A DNA stretch of 64,000 nt, taken from NCBI GenBank assembly GCA_964470865.1, contig CAYYFR010000003.1, positions 1-64,000 on the forward strand. The letters are read 5' to 3'. The position numbers and the translations under genes were made by a program. Of this stretch, positions 25,962 to 34,379 are shown one piece after another (positions within the stretch are counted from its first letter, which is position 1; every line of letters begins with the position of its first letter). The stretch is from JAEUOS01 sp964470865. GTDB lineage: Bacteria > Pseudomonadota > Gammaproteobacteria > Burkholderiales > JAEUOS01. The notes under the pieces are model-generated. The model saw nothing but the letters and a program-made list of their open reading frames with translations. It was not told the origin of the DNA and made no database searches.

Positions 25962-26645
25962 TTGCCCGCACTGCGCCTATCCATCATCGTTCCGGTTCTC
26001 AATGAAGCAGGCGGTATCGAATCCAACCTGGCTTCATTGACCGGGCTGCGCCGCGCCGGTTGTGAAGTGATCGTGGTGGACGGCGGCAGCAGCGACGACA
26101 CCCTTGCGCGTGCCGCTCCGTTGTGTGACCAGCTGATCGATGCGGCGCACGGGCGTGCCGCGCAAATGAACGCCGGCGCGTTCGCCGCACGCACCGGCCT
26201 GCTGTTGTTTCTGCACGCCGATACGCGCCTGCCGTCCGGTGCCCTGGATGCGATCGAGGCGGCGACGCGTGACAGCGTGCTGGCCTGGGGCCGTTTTGAC
26301 GTCCGGCTTGACAGTCCGCGCGCCTCGCTGGCACTGGTGGGGGCGATGATGAACCTGCGCTCGCGGCTGACCGGCATCGCCACCGGCGACCAGGCGTTGT
26401 TCATGACGCGCGAAGCCTTCGAAAGTGTCGGCGGCTTTCCGGCCATTGCATTGATGGAGGACATCGAGATCAGCGCGCGCCTTTCGCGCCTGGCACGCCC
26501 GGTCTGCCTGCGCCTCAAGGTGCTCACTTCGGCCAGGCGCTGGGAGACGCGCGGCGTGCTGGCGACAATTGTGCTGATGTGGGGCCTGCGCCTGGCGTAT
26601 TTTCTTGGCGCTTCGCCCGAGGCACTGGCGCGTCGCTACCGCTAA
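25962..26645 (+). CDS. TIGR04283-type family 2 glycosyltransferase
   Basis: A 227-residue GT-A glycosyltransferase. LSIIVPVLNEAGGIESNL is the nucleotide-binding start and VIVVDGGSSDDTL follows. LFLHADTRLP carries the D-x-D-like metal motif (HAD), and GIATGDQALFMTREAFESVGGFP and LMEDIEISARL are the acceptor region of the TIGR04283 group linked to arsenosugar loci. The only plausible start is TTG at 25962: the same frame contains the DUF547 stop nine bases upstream and no ATG or GTG before the conserved start. The weak start may limit its expression. A basic/hydrophobic C-terminus suggests membrane contact. Confidence 0.88.
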   Translation: MPALRLSIIVPVLNEAGGIESNLASLTGLRRAGCEVIVVDGGSSDDTLARAAPLCDQLIDAAHGRAAQMNAGAFAARTGLLLFLHADTRLPSGALDAIEAATRDSVLAWGRFDVRLDSPRASLALVGAMMNLRSRLTGIATGDQALFMTREAFESVGGFPAIALMEDIEISARLSRLARPVCLRLKVLTSARRWETRGVLATIVLMWGLRLAYFLGASPEALARRYR

Positions 26646-26657
26646 ACGAGCCTGGCG

Positions 26658-27785
26658 ATGAAAAAGTTGCTGCTGATCGGGGCCGGGCATGCGCATGTCG
26701 AAGTGCTGCGTCAGTTCAGCCTGCAGCCCGCCGCCAACGCCGCCATCACCATGGTGAACCCACAGCGCCGGATGACTTATGCGGGCATGCTGCCGGGTCT
26801 GGTGGCGGGCCACTATGCTGCCGGCCAATGCCAGGTCGACTTGGGTCCCCTGGCGCGGAAAGCAGGCATCGAACTGTTGGCTGATCGGGTGGTCGGGCTC
26901 GATGCGGAGGGTCGGGTGGCGACGACCGCGAGCGGGGGGCAACTCGAATTTGACTTCGCATCCATCGATATCGGGGTCACGCCGTTCGCGCCCGAAGTAC
27001 CGGGCCTGCGCCGGTTCGCGCTGCTGGCCAAACCGGTTGAGGTGTTTCTCGAAGGCTGGGAGCGGGTGCGCGAACTGGCACGCGAAGGCGGATTGACGCG
27101 GCTGACGGTCGTCGGTGGCAGCGCCGTGGCAGTCGAACTGATGCTCGCCATGCAACACCGCCTGCGGCGCGAATTGCCGCCGCTTGTCTTTGGCGACTTC
27201 GGCTTTTCGATCGTCACTGAAGGCCCTCGCCTTCTGGACGAACTGCCCGAACAACTGAGCCTGGCGGTCGAGGCCTTGTGCGTGGGGCGTGGCATCAGCC
27301 TGTTGCGTGGCGCGACGGTGAAATTGATCGAGCGCGACGGCCTGCTTCTGTCAAACGGCGCCCAACTGGCAAGCGACATCACGGTTTGGGCCAGTGGGGC
27401 ATACCCCGCGCGCTGGCTGGCGGCGGCCGGCCTCGCCTGCGATATCGGCGGCTTCATGCAGACCGACGCCAGCCTACGCTCACTGAGCCACAAGCGCATT
27501 TATGGCGCCGGCGATTGCAGCATGCCGGCGCAACAACTACGTCTGCCTATCGGCATCTGTGGGTTGCCGCAGGGATCGGCGTTGGCGGCCAACCTGCGTC
27601 AGGCGCTCGCCAGCCAGCCAGCGCTGCCATGGGCGCCACCGCAGGACGCGCGGGCGATGTTGAGCCTTGGAGCGCGCAAGGCGTTCGGCATGCGCGGTGC
27701 GGTGATGTTGAGTACACCACACTGGTTCAACTGGCGCTGGAAAGACTGGACCGATCGTCGCTGGGTCGGCCGCTTTAGGGTCTGA
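26658..27785 (+). CDS. FAD/NAD(P)-dependent oxidoreductase, SelD-associated type
   Basis: A 375-residue pyridine nucleotide-disulfide oxidoreductase-like protein. LLLIGAGHAHVEVLRQF is the FAD motif with the GxGHAHV variant typical of the TIGR03169 family (the domain often fused to the N-terminus of selenide, water dikinase). LTRLTVVGGSAVAVELMLAM is the NAD motif and RIYGAGDCS the second FAD contact; no redox-active Cys pair is visible. SelD is absent here. It ends the ArsS cluster, 12 bases after the glycosyltransferase. Its role in selenium or arsenic chemistry is an inference. Confidence 0.87.
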   Translation: MKKLLLIGAGHAHVEVLRQFSLQPAANAAITMVNPQRRMTYAGMLPGLVAGHYAAGQCQVDLGPLARKAGIELLADRVVGLDAEGRVATTASGGQLEFDFASIDIGVTPFAPEVPGLRRFALLAKPVEVFLEGWERVRELAREGGLTRLTVVGGSAVAVELMLAMQHRLRRELPPLVFGDFGFSIVTEGPRLLDELPEQLSLAVEALCVGRGISLLRGATVKLIERDGLLLSNGAQLASDITVWASGAYPARWLAAAGLACDIGGFMQTDASLRSLSHKRIYGAGDCSMPAQQLRLPIGICGLPQGSALAANLRQALASQPALPWAPPQDARAMLSLGARKAFGMRGAVMLSTPHWFNWRWKDWTDRRWVGRFRV

Positions 27786-27813
27786 CCGGAGACCCGCCAG
27801 GTTCGGCTGCGTT

Positions 27814-28107
27814 TCAGGCGATGGCCTCGACGATGCGAATGTCTCGAACTGCCGCGTCACCGAGGGCGCCCAGCGCTTCCTGATAAGCCGCGCTGTCGTG
27901 TGCCGCAGTGGCCGCAGCGATGCTTTCGAATTCGATGATCACTACCCGCTGCATCAGGCCCGCCTCATAGGTGTGCGAGGGCATGCCGCGTGCGATGAAG
28001 CGCCCGCCGCCAGCCTGGATCGCCGGCCCGGCAAGTTTCGAATAGGCGGCCATCGCGTCGGGTTTGTCGATCGAACGGTAAGTGGCGACCCAGTAGGCTT
28101 TTGGCAT
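27814..28107 (-). CDS. DUF1330 protein
   Basis: A 97-residue ferredoxin-like small protein beginning MPKAYWVATYRSIDKPDAM, with AAYSKLAGPAIQAGGGRFIA and VVIIEFESIAAATAAHDS, the standard DUF1330 pattern. Homologues are dimeric alpha/beta-barrel proteins of unknown function. It converges with the oxidoreductase gene (28 bases between stops) and seems monocistronic; about 110 bases of upstream non-coding sequence separate it from the kinase gene. Confidence 0.92.
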   Translation of the reverse strand: MPKAYWVATYRSIDKPDAMAAYSKLAGPAIQAGGGRFIARGMPSHTYEAGLMQRVVIIEFESIAAATAAHDSAAYQEALGALGDAAVRDIRIVEAIA

Positions 28108-28200
28108 TTATGTGTTCCTGGTTGACTGTAAACGGTTACTCAATGTCCGCAGCTGGACGGTACTTGCCTGTGATGCTACCCGACAAAACAAACGCGCGGC

Positions 28201-28226
28201 CTTGACCTCAGGACTTGACCTCAGGA
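28201..28226. repeat. 13-base tandem duplication across the kinase stop codon
   Basis: CTTGACCTCAGGA occurs twice head to tail at 28201-28213 and 28214-28226. The kinase stop codon (28221-28223 on the minus strand) lies inside the second copy, and the first copy is just downstream of the gene. This is a recent slippage-type duplication. Confidence 0.9.
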
Positions 28227-29687
28227 CTTGCGCGCAATGCTGATGGCCTTGCGCAGGAAGGCTTTTTTGGCTTCTGCATCGTCGATCTCGTCGGCCGCCA
28301 GCATGTACAACTCGGCTTCGTCGCGCGCGCGGGCGGCGGCGCGCCGCGCAACCACCTTGGCCACCGCACCTATGTGCGGCGCGAGGCCGGCTTCCACCTG
28401 GGCGATTACCGCGGGATCAAAGCGTAGTTGCGCGCTGGCCGGCTGCGATTGCGCTTGGCTCGGGGCAACGCTTGCCGGTTGGCTCGCTTGCTGGCTGGGC
28501 GGGTGGTGGCGCCCGGAATTGGCGCCTGGCATGGAAGCGTCGCTGCCGGCGAATTTTCTGATGAAAGCCCGGCGCGCAACCTGGTCTTCGATCTCTTGTC
28601 CCGCCAGTTCGGCCAGGTGCGGCAGCGTGAAGGCCTTCCTCGCAGCGGCGCGGATGATGGCGCCGGCGATCGGACCGATGTGCGGCGCCAGCGCAGCTTC
28701 CATCGCTTTGAGCATGTCGCGATCAAACACCGTCGTCGATAGCGAGGTCGGCTGGCTTTTGCCGTGGCTCAGGTCAGCAGGCACGCCGGCCAAGACGGTG
28801 GGCGCTTCGGACGCAGGCACCGCATCCAGCCCCTTGATGGCATCGCGCAGGCGCGCCACCGACTGTGGGCGCATTTCCTCGGCCGGTGCCAAGGCCCAGT
28901 CGATCGTATCGAGGAACGCGGGGCTGTAGCGGTTGCGGTCGCCGGCCTGGCGCGCCGGCGCAAGCGGGTCATGGCGCGCGCGTGCCGCCGAATCGACCGG
29001 CTTTTGGCCGATGATCATCCAGTACAGCACCGCGCCGATCGAATAGATGTCGCTCCACGGGCCCTGGTTGCCCTGGGCGTGGTATTGCTCCAGCGGGGCA
29101 TAGCCGGGGGTGACAATCGCGGTCAGGTCGCTCGAACCTCCGGCGGCGCGCGCCGAGCCGAAATCGATCAACACCGGGCTGCCGTCCTCGCGGATGAAGA
29201 TGTTGGCCGGCTTGATGTCGCGGTGCAGGAAGCCGGCCGCATGTACCACTTCCAGCCCGTCCAACAGCGGCAGCAGCAGCGCGATCGCGGTGGCCTGCGG
29301 CAGGGGGCGGCGCAAGGAAACCCAGTCGTTCAGGGGTTTCCCGGCGACGAATTCCATCACCATGTAGGCGGTCTGGTTGGCCTCGAAAAAGCGCATCACG
29401 CGCACGATGTTGGGATGCCGGAACGAGGCCAGTGTGCGCGACTCTTCGAGAAAGCGGGTGCGCCCCCAGGTGAAGGTATCCTGGGCTGAATCCGACTTCA
29501 CATTGACCGAGTTGTCGGCGCTCCTGACCGCGATGTCGCCCGGCAGATACTCCTTGATCGCCACCTTCAAGTCGAGGTTGCTGTCGACGGCCAGATAAGT
29601 CAGGCCGAAGCCGCCGACGCCAAGCGTGGCTTCGATGCGGTATTCGTTGAGCGCGAATCCCGCCGGCAGGGCGATATCGGTGCTCAT
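28221..29687 (-). CDS. Hanks-type serine/threonine protein kinase with two C-terminal repeats
   Basis: A 488-residue kinase. The Gly-rich loop is LGVGGFGLTYLA (23-28), the ATP lysine is K45 (VAIKEYLPG), the catalytic loop is HRDIKPANIF (D157), and the DFG is at 175-177 (LIDFGSAR). GYAPLEQY is the activation/P+1 region. After a linker two homologous 54-residue segments occur at about 325-378 and 427-480, each with LAPHIG..A..(I/V)(I/V)RAA and LA..EI.D...(R/K)(R/K)AF(I/L)RK; they are separated by a Ser/Gln/Pro linker. No transmembrane span is present. The gene lies 28 bases downstream of the heme-sensor gene and is probably co-transcribed with it. Confidence 0.93.
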   Translation of the reverse strand: MSTDIALPAGFALNEYRIEATLGVGGFGLTYLAVDSNLDLKVAIKEYLPGDIAVRSADNSVNVKSDSAQDTFTWGRTRFLEESRTLASFRHPNIVRVMRFFEANQTAYMVMEFVAGKPLNDWVSLRRPLPQATAIALLLPLLDGLEVVHAAGFLHRDIKPANIFIREDGSPVLIDFGSARAAGGSSDLTAIVTPGYAPLEQYHAQGNQGPWSDIYSIGAVLYWMIIGQKPVDSAARARHDPLAPARQAGDRNRYSPAFLDTIDWALAPAEEMRPQSVARLRDAIKGLDAVPASEAPTVLAGVPADLSHGKSQPTSLSTTVFDRDMLKAMEAALAPHIGPIAGAIIRAAARKAFTLPHLAELAGQEIEDQVARRAFIRKFAGSDASMPGANSGRHHPPSQQASQPASVAPSQAQSQPASAQLRFDPAVIAQVEAGLAPHIGAVAKVVARRAAARARDEAELYMLAADEIDDAEAKKAFLRKAISIARKS

Positions 29688-29715
29688 TTCGCTTGGGTCG
29701 GAGCGCTCATTGTCA

Positions 29716-30594
29716 TCAGTTCGTATCGATCAGCTTGATCGCCTTCTCCAGACTGCGGCGCATGCGGTTGAACGATTTTGCCAGCAGCGCCACCTCGTCC
29801 TTGCCCGATTCCGGCAGCGCCGCGGAATCCATTTCGCCCATGCTGATCTTGTCGGCGGCGGCCGACATGTGGCGAATCGGGCGCACGATCATCACCGAGA
29901 GCATGACGTTGAGAATCACGAACAGCACCAGAAACACCCCGGTCAAAGACAGCATGAATGTGTTGAAGGCCCGGTTGGCGTTGGAGACCGGCAAGGTCAT
30001 CGGCACCGATACCACCTGCGCGCCGATGATCTCGTTCAACTTCCAGCCATAGCCGTTGCTGGGGCCGTAGGCCTTGACCATGGCTGCCGGTGCGAGATCC
30101 GGCGTGGTGTGACAAACCAGACAGGCGGCGTCCTTGATCTGCAAGGGGCGCGCCAGATAGAGCGATGGGCCGTTGGGCGTCATGCGCGTACCGCTGGTTT
30201 CGCGCAAGGCTTCATTGTTGCGAAAGGCGTTGATGATGTCGGCCTCCCATTCGGTCGCACGGTCGCTCGGATTGGTCGGGTTGAGCGCGGCTTCCTTGTA
30301 GAAATAGTCCGGATACTTCTTGTGCAACAGGCTCATGATCTGCGTCGCACCGTAGGCTGGCACACCCTGCGGGAGGAATTCATCGCTCGACACCCGCAGC
30401 GCCGGCCGCACCTTTTCCACCGTGTAGGTGCGCATCGACAAAGCCGCTTCCATCATCACGCCGGCACTGCGTACCACTTCCTCGCGCGCGTTCCTGTGCA
30501 GCAGATCGTACGAGATGTATCCGGAAACGCCCAGTCCGAGCAGGAACACGAACGACAGCACGAGATTGAACTTCAGTCGCAGGCCCATGGACAA
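29716..30594 (-). CDS. Membrane sensor with heme-type CxxCH (DUF3365/Tll0287-like) and HAMP
   Basis: A 292-residue inner-membrane protein. TM1 is at residues 8-30, a periplasmic Tll0287-like (DUF3365) domain at 35-205, TM2 at 213-237, then a HAMP domain (IVRPIRHMSAAADKISMGEM) and a short coiled coil ending at 292. The periplasmic domain has AACLVCHTTPD with C158, C161 and H162, a c-type heme site. It has no output domain. The next gene downstream, 28 bases away, is a soluble Ser/Thr kinase, so the HAMP may pass a redox or gas signal to that kinase. Confidence 0.9.
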   Translation of the reverse strand: MSMGLRLKFNLVLSFVFLLGLGVSGYISYDLLHRNAREEVVRSAGVMMEAALSMRTYTVEKVRPALRVSSDEFLPQGVPAYGATQIMSLLHKKYPDYFYKEAALNPTNPSDRATEWEADIINAFRNNEALRETSGTRMTPNGPSLYLARPLQIKDAACLVCHTTPDLAPAAMVKAYGPSNGYGWKLNEIIGAQVVSVPMTLPVSNANRAFNTFMLSLTGVFLVLFVILNVMLSVMIVRPIRHMSAAADKISMGEMDSAALPESGKDEVALLAKSFNRMRRSLEKAIKLIDTN

Positions 30595-30727
30595 CCCTCC
30601 TCAATTGATTATTGCCCGATGGCGCGTCCACGCAACACCTGCCCTGACGTCCACCAGTTGTCCAAACTACGCAACGCACCCTGGTCGGCCATTCTCGATG
30701 CTGACCAAAGACACCAAGAAGCGGCCG

Positions 30728-31519
30728 TTACGGCCAGTCATAGTCGATGGTCAGTGGCGCATGGTCGCTGAAACGCTGGTCCTTGTAGACCGATGCAATG
30801 CGGGCTTTGGCGGCGATTCCGGGCGTGGCGATCTGGTAATCGAGGCGCCAGCCGACGTTCTTCTCATATGCGGCGCCGCGGTTGCTCCACCAAGTATAGG
30901 CCTCGCCGGTGGTTTCCGGATGCAGTTGGCGATATACGTCGACCAAGCCGACCTCCTCGAACACCCTGGAGAGCCAGGCACGCTCTTCAGGCAGAAAGCC
31001 CGAGTTTTTCTGGTTGCTTTTCCAGTTCTTCAGGTCAATCTCGCGATGCGCGATATTGAAATCGCCGCAAATGACCACCTCGCGCCGGGCTTTCTTGAGT
31101 TTTTTCAGCTGCGGCAGGAATTCTTCGAGAAAGCGGAACTTGGCTGCCTGCCGGTCCTCGCCCGACGAGCCCGAAGGCTGATACAGGGAAACCACCGAGT
31201 AGCCAATGAAATCACCGCGCACGTAACGTCCTTCGGCATCGAATTCTCGCGATCCGAAGCCGGTCTGCACCCGCGTCGGTACCAGCCGGCTGTACAAGCC
31301 GACCCCGCTGTAGCCCTTCTTTTGGGCATAGTGAAAATGCCCCTTCAGGGTACTGCGAGGCGCGCCCGGCATCAGGAGCTCTGCGGTCATGTCGGCTTCC
31401 TGCGCCTTGATCTCCTGCACGCATAGCGCGTCGGCCTTTTGCCTGGAGAGCCAGTCGAAACAGCCCTTCTTTGCCGCCGAGCGAATCCCGTTCAGGTTGA
31501 GTGAGATAATCCGCAGCAT
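30728..31519 (-). CDS. xth: Exodeoxyribonuclease III
   Basis: A 263-residue AP endonuclease of the exonuclease III family. The N-terminus MLRIISLNLNGIRSAAKKG carries the metal-site Asn. Further family motifs are LCVQEIKAQEAD (Glu ligand), GYSGVGLYSR, VICGDFNIAHREID (Asp/Asn) and the C-terminal WRLDYQIATPG with FSDHAPLTIDYDW (catalytic His). It repairs abasic sites and trims 3' ends. Its start codon is only 20 bases from the divergent pyrE start. Confidence 0.97.
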   Translation of the reverse strand: MLRIISLNLNGIRSAAKKGCFDWLSRQKADALCVQEIKAQEADMTAELLMPGAPRSTLKGHFHYAQKKGYSGVGLYSRLVPTRVQTGFGSREFDAEGRYVRGDFIGYSVVSLYQPSGSSGEDRQAAKFRFLEEFLPQLKKLKKARREVVICGDFNIAHREIDLKNWKSNQKNSGFLPEERAWLSRVFEEVGLVDVYRQLHPETTGEAYTWWSNRGAAYEKNVGWRLDYQIATPGIAAKARIASVYKDQRFSDHAPLTIDYDWP

Positions 31520-31539
31520 GCGTCGCTTGTTCCCGGAAA

Positions 31540-32193
31540 ATGGCTGACTTGCGTCAGGAATTCATTCGTTTTTGCATCGCATCAAAGGTGCTGACCTTCG
31601 GCGAATTCAAGACCAAGGCCGGGCGGCTGTCACCGTATTTCTTCAATGCCGGCTCGTTCGATCACGGCGCGGCGCTCGGGCGCCTCGCGGAATTCTATGC
31701 CAAGACCATCGTCGCCGCCGGTCCCGGTTTCGACATGCTGTTCGGACCGGCCTACAAGGGTATTCCACTGGCTTCGGCCACGGCGATCGAATTGGCGCGT
31801 ATCGGGCGCGATATACCCTATGCTTATAATCGCAAGGAAGCCAAAGACCATGGCGAAGGTGGTGTGATTGTCGGGCGCCCGCTGGCAGGTCGTGTCTTGA
31901 TCATCGACGACGTGATTTCGGCCGGCACCTCGGTGCGCGAATCGGTACAGCTGATTCGCGCGGCCGAGGCCACCGTGGCGGGCGTGGTCATCGCGCTGGA
32001 CCGGATGGAGCGCGGCGTCGGCCGGCTTTCAGCGGTACAGGAGGTCAACCACCTGTATGGCGTCCCCGTTATCTGTATCGCCAGCCTGACCGATGTTTTG
32101 GGTTATCTGGATGACTCGGCAGACCCGGCGTTGCTACAATCGCGCGATGCGGTGGCCGCCTACCGGCGAACTTATGGAACGGACGGAGACTGA
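31540..32193 (+). CDS. pyrE: Orotate phosphoribosyltransferase
   Basis: A 217-residue enzyme of pyrimidine synthesis joining orotate and PRPP to give OMP. KAGRLSPYFFNAGSF is the orotate-binding start, GPAYKGIPLA and YNRKEAKDHGEGG form the catalytic dimer loop, and VLIIDDVISAGTSVRES is the PRPP motif. The ATG at 31540 fits family starts. Its promoter must overlap the start of xth, since only 20 bases separate the two start codons. The DUF4124 gene follows with one base between stop and start. Confidence 0.97.
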   Translation: MADLRQEFIRFCIASKVLTFGEFKTKAGRLSPYFFNAGSFDHGAALGRLAEFYAKTIVAAGPGFDMLFGPAYKGIPLASATAIELARIGRDIPYAYNRKEAKDHGEGGVIVGRPLAGRVLIIDDVISAGTSVRESVQLIRAAEATVAGVVIALDRMERGVGRLSAVQEVNHLYGVPVICIASLTDVLGYLDDSADPALLQSRDAVAAYRRTYGTDGD

Positions 32194-32194
32194 A

Positions 32195-32848
32195 TTGTTC
32201 TTGCAAGCGTTTGGTCGCATGCTTGTGATCGCCGGAATGTGCGTGGCCTGTGGGCTTGTGCTTGCGCAGACCCGCATCTACACCTGCAAGGACGCCAACG
32301 GCAAGACCATTACCTCGGATCGCCCGCTGCCGGAATGCCAGGGCCGCGAAGGGCGGGTGCTGTCGGGGCAGGGTGCCACGGTCAAGAAGATCGAAGCCCC
32401 GTTGACGCCCGAGCAGATTGCCGCGCGCGAGATCGAGGATCAGAAAAAGCGCGAAGAAGACGAGCGCCGCCGCGAGCAGGCGCGTCGCGACAAGGCGCTG
32501 CTCAACACCTATGCCAGTGTCGACGATATAGAAAGCAAGCGGCAGCGTGCCTTGGCACAGGTCGAGCGCGAGGCGCGTGAGTCCGAGCGGCGAATCTCCA
32601 TGCTCGAACGCCAGGCGCTGGAGAACCGGTCCGAAGGCGAGTTTTACAAGAAGCGGCAGATGCCCCCCGATTTGAGGCGCAAACTCGACGAAAACGAGGC
32701 CGCGCTGAAGGCGGAGAAACACCTCTTCACCTCCAAGAAAAGCGAAGTGGCGCAAGTCAATGTCAAATTCGACGAAGACAAGAAGCGCTACATGGAGCTC
32801 ACGGGTACGTTGACCCCGGAGCGCACTTCGAAAAAACAGCCTGGATGA
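32195..32848 (+). CDS. DUF4124 periplasmic protein
   Basis: About 217 residues. The TTG at 32195 is chosen because GGAG at 32185-32188 stands six bases before it and it gives a normal signal peptide (basic FGR, hydrophobic LVIAGMCVACGLVLAQ). ATG at 32174 or 32219 are alternatives. The DUF4124 domain follows: TRIYTCKDANGKTITSDRPL with the two Cys. The rest is a highly charged coiled coil (IEDQKKREEDERRREQARRD). Homologues are envelope proteins of unknown role and are common after pyrE in betaproteobacteria. Confidence 0.88.
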   Translation: MFLQAFGRMLVIAGMCVACGLVLAQTRIYTCKDANGKTITSDRPLPECQGREGRVLSGQGATVKKIEAPLTPEQIAAREIEDQKKREEDERRREQARRDKALLNTYASVDDIESKRQRALAQVEREARESERRISMLERQALENRSEGEFYKKRQMPPDLRRKLDENEAALKAEKHLFTSKKSEVAQVNVKFDEDKKRYMELTGTLTPERTSKKQPG

Positions 32849-32921
32849 GCCGGATCGGTGGTGCGCCACGCCGCAATCCCGCCGCCACTTCTCGCTATGG
32901 GCAGCGCATCGGCTGCGGCTT

Positions 32922-34376
32922 TCAGGCTGCGAGCTTGCGCCGCAGAATCTCGTTTACCTGCGCTGGGTTGGCCCGGCCCATGGATGCCTTCATCACCTGA
33001 CCCACCAGCGCGTTGAAGGCCTTTTGGCGGCCGGCATGAAACTCCTCGACCGATTTTGAATTGGCCTTCAGCACGTCGTCGATGATCCTTTCGATCGCGC
33101 CCGCATCGCTTACCTGTTTCAGGCCGCGGGCTGCAATCACCGAGTCGGCGCTGCTGCTCCGGCCTGCTGCGGCCTCTTGCCAGAGCACGGCGAACACTTC
33201 CTTGGCCATTTTTCCGGAGATGGTGCCGTCGGCGATGCGTTTCAGGAGTCCCGCCAACTGCGCGGGCGCAACGGGCGCGTCGGCGACTTCCAGCCCGGCC
33301 TCGTGCAAGCGCCCCAATAGCTCGCCGGTAACCCAGTTTGCCGCCAGTTTCGCGTCCCCCCCGAATGCGCTCAAGGTGGTCTCGAAATAACTGGCAAGAG
33401 CGCGGGACCCAGTCAGGGTGTTGGCGTCGTAGGCCGAGAGGCCGAAGCTTGACTCAAAGCGCGTGCGCACGGCCTGCGGCAATTCCGGCATGCCGCCACG
33501 GATGCGCTCGATGGTCGCCGCCGTGATTTCAAGCGGCAACAGGTCGGGGTCGGGGAAGTAGCGATAGTCCATCGCGTCTTCCTTGCTGCGCATCGAGCGG
33601 GTCTGGTCGCGGTCGGGGTCGTAGAGGCGGGTTTCCTGCACTACCCGACCGCCATCCTCGATCAGTTCTATCTGGCGCCTGATTTCGAATTCGATGGCCT
33701 TTTCCATGAAGCGGAAGGAGTTCAGGTTCTTGATCTCGCAGCGGGTGCCGAATTCCTTTTGTCCGCTTGGCCGCACCGACACATTGGCATCGCAGCGGAA
33801 CGATCCCTCCTGCATGTTGCCGTCGCAAATGCCCAGCCATGTCACCAGGCCGTGCAGGGCCTTGGCGTAGGCCACCGCTTCGGCGCTGGAACGCATTTCC
33901 GGTTCGGTGACAATTTCCAGGAGCGGGGTGCCGGCACGATTCAAATCCATGCCCGACATGCCATGGTAGTCCTCATGCAGGGATTTTCCGGCGTCTTCCT
34001 CGAGATGCGCGCGGGTCAAGTGAACGGTTTTTTGCACTCCATCAACCATGATGGATAGTGCCCCTCCCTGCACCACCGGTATCTCATACTGGCTGATCTG
34101 GTAACCCTTGGGCAGATCGGGATAGAAATAGTTCTTGCGCGCGAAGATCGAACGTGACGCGATCGTGGCGCCGACAGCCAGACCGAACTTCACCGCGCAT
34201 TCGACCGCGCCGGCGTTGAGCACCGGCAGCACGCCGGGCAGGGCCAGGTCGATGGCACTGGCCTGGGCGTTGGGCGCGGCGCCGAATTGCGTCGCGCTGC
34301 CGGAAAAGATTTTCGATCGGGTTGCCAGCTGGGCATGGGTTTCCAGCCCGATGACAACCTCCCACTGGCTGCGCAT
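32922..34376 (-). CDS. gatB: Asp-tRNA(Asn)/Glu-tRNA(Gln) amidotransferase subunit B
   Basis: A 484-residue GatB. The N-terminus VVIGLETHAQLATRSKIFSG and the catalytic-cradle region ARKNYFYPDLPKGYQISQYE are standard; the C-terminal YqeY tail (GQVMKASMGRANPAQVNEIL) binds tRNA. GatB activates the misacylated tRNA and uses ammonia from GatA. It is last in the gatC-gatA-small gene-gatB operon, read leftward. Length and motifs are normal. Confidence 0.97.
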   Translation of the reverse strand: MRSQWEVVIGLETHAQLATRSKIFSGSATQFGAAPNAQASAIDLALPGVLPVLNAGAVECAVKFGLAVGATIASRSIFARKNYFYPDLPKGYQISQYEIPVVQGGALSIMVDGVQKTVHLTRAHLEEDAGKSLHEDYHGMSGMDLNRAGTPLLEIVTEPEMRSSAEAVAYAKALHGLVTWLGICDGNMQEGSFRCDANVSVRPSGQKEFGTRCEIKNLNSFRFMEKAIEFEIRRQIELIEDGGRVVQETRLYDPDRDQTRSMRSKEDAMDYRYFPDPDLLPLEITAATIERIRGGMPELPQAVRTRFESSFGLSAYDANTLTGSRALASYFETTLSAFGGDAKLAANWVTGELLGRLHEAGLEVADAPVAPAQLAGLLKRIADGTISGKMAKEVFAVLWQEAAAGRSSSADSVIAARGLKQVSDAGAIERIIDDVLKANSKSVEEFHAGRQKAFNALVGQVMKASMGRANPAQVNEILRRKLAA

Positions 34377-34379
34377 GGC

